Source of the DNA: Rhodocyclales bacterium
Lineage (GTDB): Bacteria; Pseudomonadota; Gammaproteobacteria; Burkholderiales; Rhodocyclaceae
Direction of reading: 5' to 3'
DNA: 5,958 bases
Assembly: GCA_021413665.1 (NCBI GenBank)
Contig: JAIOPW010000094.1
Span: 1 to 5,958 of the forward strand
Numbering within the stretch: position 1 is the first letter of the stretch; each line of letters begins with the position of its first letter. Positions 1-5,224 of this stretch are shown piece by piece. Under the pieces are notes generated by a model, which did not search any database, had not been told where the DNA came from, and was given only the letters and a program-made list of their open reading frames with translations. The position numbers and the translations under genes were made by a program.

Positions 1-116
1 CCCGCGTCGAGGCTGTTTTCCAGCAGTTCCTTGAGCACCGACGCCGGACGTTCGACCACCTCGCCGGCCGCTATCTGGCTGATCAGGAGGTCCGGCAGCG
101 GCTTGATGATTCCCAT
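1..116 (-). CDS. mutL: DNA mismatch repair protein MutL, N-terminal fragment (cut by left edge)
   Basis: Only the first 38 codons are present; the gene runs off the left edge on the minus strand. Reading leftward from the ATG at 116-114 gives a protein starting MGIIKPLPDLL, followed by QIAAGEVVERPAS and KELLENSLDA, which is the hallmark N-terminus of the MutL GHKL ATPase. By alignment with E. coli MutL, E30 matches the catalytic base Glu29 and N34 matches the Mg-binding Asn33. MutL links MutS mismatch recognition to downstream nicking and excision; many MutL proteins outside the E. coli group also carry a C-terminal endonuclease site, which cannot be judged here. This start is chosen because it places the QIAAGEVVERP block at the usual distance from the Met. 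No good Shine-Dalgarno sequence precedes it. The gene diverges from the dedA-family gene across a repeat-bearing intergenic region. Confidence 0.95.
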   Translation of the reverse strand, partial: MGIIKPLPDLLISQIAAGEVVERPASVLKELLENSLDA

Positions 117-124
117 GGGGCGCA

Positions 125-130
125 ATTATC
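125..130 (-). promoter_or_regulatory. candidate -10 hexamer for mutL
   Basis: On the minus strand this reads GATAAT, five of six matches to TATAAT. It lies only 8 nt upstream of the mutL ATG, so use of this site would give an almost leaderless mRNA. No good -35 is visible 16-18 bp upstream, because that stretch is the arm of the first palindromic repeat. This is a weak, pattern-based call. Confidence 0.25.
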
Positions 131-134
131 GCTG

Positions 135-170
135 GGATACCGTCCCCGCACCACAGGTTCGGGGACATAT
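135..170. repeat. REP-like palindromic repeat, unit 1
   Basis: This is the first of two 36-bp units matching at 33 of 36 positions with a 41-bp period; similarity extends a few bases left, to about 127. The core is a hairpin: GTCCCCGCACC (142-152) pairs with GGTTCGGGGAC (156-166), 11 positions with one mismatch and a 3-nt loop. An outer GATA (136-139) can also pair with TATC (168-171) beyond small bulges. Short GC-rich palindromes with GTCCCC/GGGGAC arms in intergenic DNA resemble the REP elements mobilised by RAYT (IS200-like tyrosine) transposases. No such transposase gene lies in the window, so the family assignment is inference. Confidence 0.82.
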
Positions 171-175
171 CGCCA

Positions 176-211
176 GGATACCGTCCCCTCACCATCGGTT
201 CGGGGACATAT
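176..211. repeat. REP-like palindromic repeat, unit 2
   Basis: The second unit lies in the same orientation, directly after unit 1 with a 5-bp spacer. It differs from unit 1 at only three positions, all in or beside the loop; both GTCCCC and GGGGAC arms are unchanged. The hairpin is 183-193 with 197-207 around the loop ATC. The two matched hairpins in tandem look like a small BIME-type cluster. The unit ends about 10 bp before a -10-like TAAAAT and about 45 bp before the preferred dedA-family start, so it could affect transcription in that direction. Confidence 0.82.
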
Positions 212-220
212 AGCTTCCGG

Positions 221-226
221 TAAAAT
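221..226 (+). promoter_or_regulatory. candidate -10 hexamer for the dedA-led gene cluster
   Basis: TAAAAT matches the sigma70 -10 consensus at five of six positions. A start of transcription near 233 would leave a leader of about 23 nt before the GTG at 256. The expected -35 position (about 198-204) lies in the second palindrome arm (TTCGGG) and matches TTGACA poorly. It is the best candidate for the plus-strand promoter but is weak. Confidence 0.3.
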
Positions 227-255
227 TGCGCCTTTCCCTGCCTGATCGCGTCCAC

Positions 256-912
256 GTGGAATTTCTTGCCCAGTTCATCGACATCGTCCTGCACGTGGAT
301 AAGTACCTGGCCGGGTTGCTGGCACAGTACGGCACCTGGATTTACGCCATCCTCTTCGCCATCGTGTTTTGCGAGACCGGCCTGGTGGTTACACCCTTCC
401 TGCCCGGCGATTCGCTGCTCTTCGTCGCCGGCGCGCTGGCTGCCACCAGTGGCGGCAGCTTCGACATCAACATCGTGATCGCCGTTCTGCTTTCCGCCGC
501 GATCCTCGGCGACAACACCAACTACTGGATCGGGCGCTGGGCCGGCAAGCGTATCCTGGCCTGGGGCGAGGGTTCCCGCTATTTCAACCGCAAGGCCTTC
601 GACATCACGCACGCCTACTACGAGCATCACGGCGGCAAGACCATGCTGGTGGCGCGCTTCATGCCCTTCGTGCGGACCTTCGCGCCCTTCGTCGCCGGCG
701 TCGGCAACATGAGCTACCCGCGCTACTTCGCCTTCGACCTGGCCGGCGCGGTGCTCTGGGTCTTCTCGCTGTGCCTGGCCGGCTACTGGTTCGGCAACCT
801 GCCCTGGGTCAAATCCAACCTCTCACTGATCATTTTCGGCACCATCGGCCTCTCGCTGGTGCCGCTGTTCCTCGCCTGGCTGCGCCAGCGCATGGCGGCC
901 AGGGCGTCCTGA
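256..912 (+). CDS. DedA-family (VTT/SNARE-associated domain) integral membrane protein
   Basis: The product is an inner-membrane protein of 218 residues, close to E. coli DedA-family members of about 220. The order is an amphipathic start (EFLAQFIDIVLHVDKYL), a re-entrant segment with FCETGLVVTPFLPGDSLLF, a linker GDNTNYWIGRWAGKR, the family signature ARFMPFVRTFAPFVAGVGNM, then two C-terminal membrane helices. E40 and D52 match the acidic pair, and R134 and R140 the arginine pair, that are essential in E. coli YqjA. DedA proteins support envelope integrity and proton-motive-force homeostasis, and some members recycle undecaprenyl phosphate or flip phospholipids; which substrate applies here cannot be read from sequence. 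The GTG at 256 is preferred because it gives the usual family length. A TTG at 226 is in frame but would overlap the candidate -10. No clear Shine-Dalgarno precedes either. It is the first gene of the plus-strand cluster. Confidence 0.92.
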   Translation: MEFLAQFIDIVLHVDKYLAGLLAQYGTWIYAILFAIVFCETGLVVTPFLPGDSLLFVAGALAATSGGSFDINIVIAVLLSAAILGDNTNYWIGRWAGKRILAWGEGSRYFNRKAFDITHAYYEHHGGKTMLVARFMPFVRTFAPFVAGVGNMSYPRYFAFDLAGAVLWVFSLCLAGYWFGNLPWVKSNLSLIIFGTIGLSLVPLFLAWLRQRMAARAS

Positions 913-914
913 GC

Positions 915-1652
915 ATGCAGCGGGCGGCGACCGCGCTGATGCTGTTGCTGCTCGGCGGCTGCGCCCAAACCGGCGCCCAGTTAGGCAACACGGGTCGCGC
1001 CGTCGGCGATTCGGTGGCCGGCTTCGATCCCAAGCAGATCGGCAAGAGCGACGTCGACCGGGTCGCCGACCTGCATCGCCGCGAGATATTCGCCAGCGTG
1101 CGGTTGCTGGCGGAAAAGCTCTACCGGCGCAATCCGCGCGAGTGGAAAAAGGGCGGCCACGCCAGCATCGAGGCGGCGCTCGATCGCCTGCTCGATCCGC
1201 GCACCGGTTGGCGTCTGGCCGAGACCGGCGACAAGCGCGGCACCGACTCCATCCTGCTGGCGCTCGGCGCCGACTTCACCGGTGACCGCGTCGCCGCCTT
1301 CATCGCCGGGATGGGCGGCATGCTGAATGCCGCCTTCGATGAAAAGACGGAGTTCTTCATGCTCGACGACCTCGATCCGCAGAAGCTCTACAACAGCGCG
1401 CGCAATCTGGAAATCGCGGCCTGGAAGCTGGCCAACGCGCGCGACGCCGGCGGCACGCTGCTGCTGCTCTCCAATGAGATGGCCCAGGGCGCGCAGTCGG
1501 CCAACCTAAGCTTCGAGCGCGAATTCGGCAAGATGATCGGCAACCTCGACCTGCTCTCGCGCCTTATCGCCGACAAGGGCAATCGCACCATCGCCCGGGT
1601 CGCCCAAAGCGTGGCTACGGCCGTCTTCCTTCCGGTGATGGCGCTGCGATGA
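915..1652 (+). CDS. conserved-looking lipoprotein of unknown function
   Basis: The product is 245 residues. It begins MQRAATALMLLLLGGCAQTG, a signal peptide with a type II (lipobox) cleavage site LLGG before C16, so the mature protein should be lipidated. The +2 residue is Ala, not the Asp that retains lipoproteins in the enterobacterial inner membrane, so an outer-membrane location is likely. The mature part appears mostly helical and rather charged, with a glycine-rich hydrophobic patch (AAFIAGMGGML, about 132-142) and a hydrophobic C-terminus (VATAVFLPVMALR). I recognise no catalytic motif or named domain. The start lies 2 nt after the dedA-family stop, with an AGGG-type site near 901-904. 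The stop overlaps the purN start as ATGA. The reading frame also stays open leftward through the dedA-family gene, but that part is a shadow without signal features. Function unknown; an envelope role is inferred from export and context. Confidence 0.85.
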   Translation: MQRAATALMLLLLGGCAQTGAQLGNTGRAVGDSVAGFDPKQIGKSDVDRVADLHRREIFASVRLLAEKLYRRNPREWKKGGHASIEAALDRLLDPRTGWRLAETGDKRGTDSILLALGADFTGDRVAAFIAGMGGMLNAAFDEKTEFFMLDDLDPQKLYNSARNLEIAAWKLANARDAGGTLLLLSNEMAQGAQSANLSFEREFGKMIGNLDLLSRLIADKGNRTIARVAQSVATAVFLPVMALR

Positions 1653-2284
1653 AGCGCTATGTCATCCTCATTTCCGGCCGCGGCAGCAACATGGAGTCAC
1701 TGCTCGACGCCGGCCTGCCGGGAAGCTGTGCCGCGGTGATCAGCAACAAGCCCGACGCGACGGGGCTGGCCGCCGCCGCAGGGCGCGGCATCGCCACCAC
1801 CGTGATCGACCATCGCGGCTTTGCCTCGCGCGAGGATTTCGATGCCGCGCTCGCGACCGAGATCGAGCGCCACGCGCCGGACCTGGTGCTGCTCGCCGGT
1901 TTCATGCGCATCCTCGGCGAGCGCTTCGTGCGTCGCTTCGAAGGCCGCCTGTTGAATATCCATCCCTCGCTGCTGCCCGCCTTCCCCGGCGTCAGGACCC
2001 ACGCCCAGGCGCTGGCTGCGGGCGTGCGGCTGCACGGCTGCAGCGTGCATTTCGTCACGCCGGCCCTCGACGGCGGGCCTATCGTCGCCCAGGCGGCGGT
2101 GCCGGTGCTGGCCGGCGACGACGAGGCCAGCCTGGGCCGGCGCGTGCTGGCGGAGGAACATCTGCTCTATCCCCGTGTCGCAGGCTGGTTCCTCGAAGGC
2201 CGCCTGCGGCTGGTCGACGGCCGCGCCCGGCTGGATGGCGAGGCCGCGGTCGCCGGCGCCTTGCACGCGCCGCAAGCCGGCTGA
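1649..2284 (+). CDS. purN: phosphoribosylglycinamide formyltransferase PurN
   Basis: PurN (GAR transformylase) moves the formyl group from 10-formyltetrahydrofolate to glycinamide ribonucleotide, the third step of de novo purine synthesis, in the cytosol. The 211-residue length matches the family (E. coli 212). The phosphate-binding loop SGRGSNM lies at 9-15. The active-site block LNIHPSLLPAFPG carries N103 and H105, and LDGGPIVAQ carries D141, matching the E. coli catalytic Asn106, His108 and Asp144. The folate-side segment RTHAQAL and the HGCSVHFVT strand are also present, so the enzyme looks intact. The start ATG overlaps the lipoprotein stop by 4 nt, implying translational coupling. The C-terminal tail is rich in Ala, Arg and Gly but ends near the expected length. 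A 25-nt gap follows, the largest spacing in the cluster; it contains no evident terminator. Confidence 0.97.
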   Translation: MKRYVILISGRGSNMESLLDAGLPGSCAAVISNKPDATGLAAAAGRGIATTVIDHRGFASREDFDAALATEIERHAPDLVLLAGFMRILGERFVRRFEGRLLNIHPSLLPAFPGVRTHAQALAAGVRLHGCSVHFVTPALDGGPIVAQAAVPVLAGDDEASLGRRVLAEEHLLYPRVAGWFLEGRLRLVDGRARLDGEAAVAGALHAPQAG

Positions 2285-2309
2285 ACGTGGCCCGGGTCCG
2301 CAATCGACC

Positions 2310-3284
2310 ATGCCCCTCCTGATCGCCTTCGCCGCCTCGATGGCGCTCCACGTCGCGGCACTGCTCGGCCCCGGCTGGAACCTGCCGGGCACCAACGAGC
2401 CCGAGCCGCCAGCGACGATCGACGCGGTGCTGGCCAGGCCCGCGCCGCGCCCCGAAGCCGTCCCGGCCACCCGGCCGGCGCCGAAGCCGCCGGCCAGCCA
2501 ACCCGCAGAGTGGCCGCGTCCGCAGCCCGCGCTTGCGGCCGCTGCGCCCGATGCGGCACCCGCTTCCGCGCCGGCGGCATCGAGCGCGCAACCGGTCGCC
2601 GCTCCGCCAGCGCCGACTGTCGCGGCAGCGGCGCCCATCCGCATCGCCCTGCCGGCCAAGGGCCGCGTGCGCTACATCATCACGCGCGGCGAAGGCGGCT
2701 TCGTCGTCGGCCAGTCGGTCCATACCTGGGAACAGGATGGCTTCACCTACAAACTGCAGAACGTGACCGAGACCACAGGCCTGGCCGCGATCTTCAAGCC
2801 GGCGCGCGTGGTGATGAGCAGTCGCGGCGAGGTCACGGCGGAAGGCCTCAAGCCCCTGGAGTTCCGCCATGAGCGGGTCGGCGGACTCGACACCGCCGCA
2901 TTCGACTGGGCGCGCCGCATCGTCGCCTACGCGGGGCGCGAGGACCCCGTCGTCGCCGGCGCGCAGGACATGCTCTCGATGTATTACCAGGCGGTGCTGC
3001 TGGCGCCGAAGAGCGGCGCGGTGGACATGCCCATCGCCACCGGGCGCAAACTGGAACGCTTCCGCATCGAAGTGCTCGGCGAAGAAGTCGTGGCGCTGCC
3101 GACGGGCGAGCGCCGGGCCATGCACCTGAAGACCCTTAGCGGCAACGACAGCATCGAATTGTGGCTGGCGGTCGGCAAGGATGCCGATACGCGCGGTCTG
3201 CCATTGAAAATCCGTTTCACCGACCGCAAGGGCGAAATCTTCGACCAACTGGCCGACGACACCGACATCCAGGAAAAGCAATGA
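2310..3284 (+). CDS. DUF3108-type periplasmic protein with TonB-like N-terminal anchor
   Basis: The product is 324 residues in three parts. Residues 1-20 form a single hydrophobic segment (MPLLIAFAASMALHVAALLG) containing S10-x3-H14. About 30-112 is a long Pro/Ala-rich linker. From about 113 to the end is a compact domain starting near AKGRVRYIITRGEGGFVVGQ and including TYKLQNVTETTGLAAIFKP, SRGEVTAEGLKPLEFRHER and KIRFTDRKGEIFDQL, which I assign to the DUF3108 family (function unknown). The layout should place the C-terminal domain in the periplasm. Anchor plus Pro-rich spacer resembles TonB. The ATG at 2310 is chosen because it begins directly at the membrane segment. An in-frame ATG at 2235, inside purN, would add 25 residues rich in Arg and Pro and give a more usual basic cytoplasmic tail, so the start is not certain. 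The stop overlaps the next start as ATGA. The DUF assignment is from memory of family sequence patterns. Confidence 0.83.
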   Translation: MPLLIAFAASMALHVAALLGPGWNLPGTNEPEPPATIDAVLARPAPRPEAVPATRPAPKPPASQPAEWPRPQPALAAAAPDAAPASAPAASSAQPVAAPPAPTVAAAAPIRIALPAKGRVRYIITRGEGGFVVGQSVHTWEQDGFTYKLQNVTETTGLAAIFKPARVVMSSRGEVTAEGLKPLEFRHERVGGLDTAAFDWARRIVAYAGREDPVVAGAQDMLSMYYQAVLLAPKSGAVDMPIATGRKLERFRIEVLGEEVVALPTGERRAMHLKTLSGNDSIELWLAVGKDADTRGLPLKIRFTDRKGEIFDQLADDTDIQEKQ

Positions 3285-4684
3285 CCACGAAAAGACCGAG
3301 GGCGCAGGACAGGAGCCGGTCGCCGGCCGGGGGCGAGACGACGCCGGTCGCCGACGGCCTCGCCGCCGACCTGCTGAACGCGGCGGTTGCCGCCACCGCA
3401 CAATTGCTGACCTTCACCCAGCCAGCCGACGCCGCGCTCTCGGCCTTCTTCCGCGCCCGCAAGAGCGGGGCGAAGGACCGCGCCTTCATCGCCGAGACGG
3501 CCTATGCCGTGCTGCGCCGCAAGCGCCTGCTGGAGCGCCTGGCCGCCTGCGGGCCGAACCTCGAACCGGCCTTCCTGGCGCCGGGCGCGACGCCGAAGCG
3601 GGCGCCCAGGACGCCCGGCGCGAGGCGCATCTCGCCGCGTGAACTGGTGCTGCTGTCGCTGTCGCGCGTGCGCGGCATGTCGCAGCGCCAGCTCGAAGGC
3701 GCGCTGCTGCCGGGTGAGGCCGAATGGCTGGCGGAGATCCGGCGCCAGCCGGAACCCGAGCTCACCCTGGCCGAGCAACTCGACTTTCCCGACTGGCTGG
3801 TCGAGCGCCTGGCGTCGCGCATGACGCCTGAAGAACTGCTTGCCCTGGCCCGCGCGTTGAACACGCCGGCGCCGCTCGACCTGCGCGTGAACACACTGAA
3901 GGCCGAGCGCGATGGCGTGGTCGCGCGCCTCGCCGCCGACGGCATCGTCGCCACGCCCTGTCCGTATTCGCCGCTGGGCCTGCGCCTGAAGACCAAGCCC
4001 TACCTGCAGAAGCATCCGGCCTACCTCGACGGCAGCATCGAGGTGCAGGACGAGGGCTCGCAACTGCTCGGCTACCTGCTGGCGCCAAAGCGCAGCGAGA
4101 TGGTGGTGGATTTCTGCGCCGGCGCCGGTGGCAAGACGCTGATCCTTGGCGCGATGATGCGCTCCACCGGACGGCTGTATGCCTTCGACGTTTCCGACAA
4201 GCGCCTGGCGAAACTCAAGCCGCGCGCCGCCCGCGCCGGCCTGTCCAACGTGCATCCGGCCTGCCTCTCGGGCGAGAACGACACGCGCGTCAAGCGGCTG
4301 CAGGGCAAGGCCGATCGCGTGCTGGTCGATGCGCCGTGTTCGGGGCTCGGCACCCTGCGCCGCAACCCCGACCTCAAATGGCGCCAGTCGCCGCAGAGCG
4401 TGGACGAGCTGAGCGTCAAGCAGGCCGCCATCCTCGCCGCTGCGGCGAAGCTGCTGCGCCCCGGCGGCCGGCTGGTGTACGCCACCTGCAGCATCCTCGC
4501 CGAAGAGAACGAGGACATCGTCAGTGCTTTCCTCGCCACCCATGCCGACTTCCATCGCCTGTCGGCGCAGGAAGTGCTGGCCGCGCAGGGCATCGTCATC
4601 GACTGCGGCGAGGACATGCGCCTGTCACCGCAGAAGCATGGCACGGACGCCTTCTACGCCGCCGTGCTGGAACGCGCCAAATGA
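3281..4684 (+). CDS. RsmB/NOP-family class I SAM-dependent RNA (cytosine-5) methyltransferase
   Basis: The product is 467 residues and should methylate C5 of a cytosine in RNA, probably rRNA, using S-adenosylmethionine. After a basic, disordered N-terminus (1-22) comes a NusB-like helical region (about 24-155), then a pre-catalytic segment (LDLRVNTLKAERDGV, about 200) and the Rossmann methyltransferase domain. EVQDEGSQL is at 254-262 and the SAM loop DFCAGAGGKT at 277-286. DAPCSG carries D350 and C353, and YATCS carries the second cysteine C403. Both cysteines of the m5C mechanism are present, so the enzyme looks active. The C-terminal HGTDAFYAAVL block is also typical. The start is supported by AGGA at 3271-3274, 6 nt before the ATG, and an ATGA overlap with the previous gene. 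The SAM loop differs from the CAAPGGKT of E. coli RsmB, so this may be a paralogue, and the C967 target is not assured; I therefore give no symbol. Confidence 0.93.
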   Translation: MTTKRPRAQDRSRSPAGGETTPVADGLAADLLNAAVAATAQLLTFTQPADAALSAFFRARKSGAKDRAFIAETAYAVLRRKRLLERLAACGPNLEPAFLAPGATPKRAPRTPGARRISPRELVLLSLSRVRGMSQRQLEGALLPGEAEWLAEIRRQPEPELTLAEQLDFPDWLVERLASRMTPEELLALARALNTPAPLDLRVNTLKAERDGVVARLAADGIVATPCPYSPLGLRLKTKPYLQKHPAYLDGSIEVQDEGSQLLGYLLAPKRSEMVVDFCAGAGGKTLILGAMMRSTGRLYAFDVSDKRLAKLKPRAARAGLSNVHPACLSGENDTRVKRLQGKADRVLVDAPCSGLGTLRRNPDLKWRQSPQSVDELSVKQAAILAAAAKLLRPGGRLVYATCSILAEENEDIVSAFLATHADFHRLSAQEVLAAQGIVIDCGEDMRLSPQKHGTDAFYAAVLERAK

Positions 4685-5223
4685 GACGGCTGCTCGCGGC
4701 GCTGCTGCTCTGCCTGACAGTCGGCGCTGGCGCTACGCCGCTGCCGGCGACGGGCACGGTCGAAGTGCTGTTCACGCCCTGGGACGACGCCGAGGGCGCC
4801 ATCGTGCGCGCGCTGGGCGAAGCAAAAACGAGCATCCATGTGCAAGCCTACCTGCTCACCAGCCGCTCGATCGCCCAGGCCTTGCAAGCGGCACAGGCGC
4901 GCGGCGTCGCGATTGAAATCCTCGCCGATCGCGAGATGCTGGAAAAGAGCGACAAGTCCCTGCTGCCCATGCTTGCCGGCGGCGGCATCCCGGTCTGGCT
5001 GGAAACGCGCTACGCTGCCGCCCACAACAAGGTGCTCCTGATCGACGTCGGCCAGGCCGACGCCTTCGTCATCACCGGCAGCTACAATTTCTCATGGTCG
5101 GCGCAGGCGCGCAATGCGGAAAACCTGCTGATCCTGCGCGGCAATCCGGCGCTGGTGCGGCGCTATCTGGAAAACTGGCAGCGGCATCGGGGCGAGGCGG
5201 AAAAAATGAGCGGAGCACGTTGA
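4681..5223 (+). CDS. exported phospholipase D-family protein, Nuc-like endonuclease
   Basis: The product is 180 residues with a Sec-type signal peptide (MRRLLAALLLCLTVGAGA, likely cleaved near A18), so it should act in the periplasm or outside the cell. The mature part is a single PLD domain: VEVLFTPWDDAEGAIVRAL, SIHVQAYLLTS, GVAIEILADRE, then the catalytic HKD motif with H115, K117 and D122 and the downstream GSYNF (G133, S134, N136) and NAENL. One HKD motif and about 180 residues match the bacterial Nuc endonuclease group (pKM101 Nuc), which form the active site by dimerising and cut DNA without divalent metal ions. Phospholipid or other phosphodiester hydrolysis cannot be excluded from sequence. 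The start overlaps the methyltransferase stop as ATGA, so translation is probably coupled; no strong Shine-Dalgarno precedes it. The stop lies 1 nt before the channel gene. Confidence 0.9.
   Translation: MRRLLAALLLCLTVGAGATPLPATGTVEVLFTPWDDAEGAIVRALGEAKTSIHVQAYLLTSRSIAQALQAAQARGVAIEILADREMLEKSDKSLLPMLAGGGIPVWLETRYAAAHNKVLLIDVGQADAFVITGSYNFSWSAQARNAENLLILRGNPALVRRYLENWQRHRGEAEKMSGAR
5212..5215 (+). promoter_or_regulatory. ribosome binding site for the MscS-family gene
   Basis: GGAG lies inside the end of the preceding PLD gene, 9 nt before the first of two adjacent in-frame ATG codons (5225 and 5228). The spacing favours 5225 over 5228 as the start. Confidence 0.55.
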
Positions 5224-5224
5224 G

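Noticed and set aside
127..211. Small CRISPR array
   Set aside because: Only two units are present, the spacer is 5 bp, and each unit is a full hairpin; no cas gene is nearby.
31..213. 60-residue plus-strand ORF at the left edge
   Set aside because: It runs antisense to the mutL N-terminus and through the palindromic repeats; the minus-strand MutL reading is unmistakable.
369..914. Long leftward extension of the lipoprotein reading frame through the dedA-family gene
   Set aside because: The translation here is Arg/Pro/Leu-rich out-of-frame sequence typical of GC-rich DNA, while the dedA frame shows conserved family motifs and the lipoprotein signal peptide starts cleanly at 915.
2285..2309. 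Terminator or promoter in the purN-DUF3108 gap
   Set aside because: The gap is 25 nt with only a short CCCGGG palindrome and no T-run or -10-like hexamer.
1697..2659. 320-residue minus-strand ORF opposite purN
   Set aside because: Low-complexity Ala/Gly/Arg composition with no motif; it is antisense to the intact PurN active-site blocks and to the DUF3108 linker.
2079..3401. 440-residue minus-strand ORF
   Set aside because: A GC-driven shadow spanning three real genes on the other strand, with Arg-rich low-complexity ends and no recognisable domain.
2984..4555. 523-residue minus-strand ORF
   Set aside because: It is long but lies opposite the RsmB/NOP methyltransferase, whose motifs (DFCAGAGGKT, DAPCSG, YATCS) are in the plus frame; the antisense product is Arg/Gln/Gly-rich without domains.
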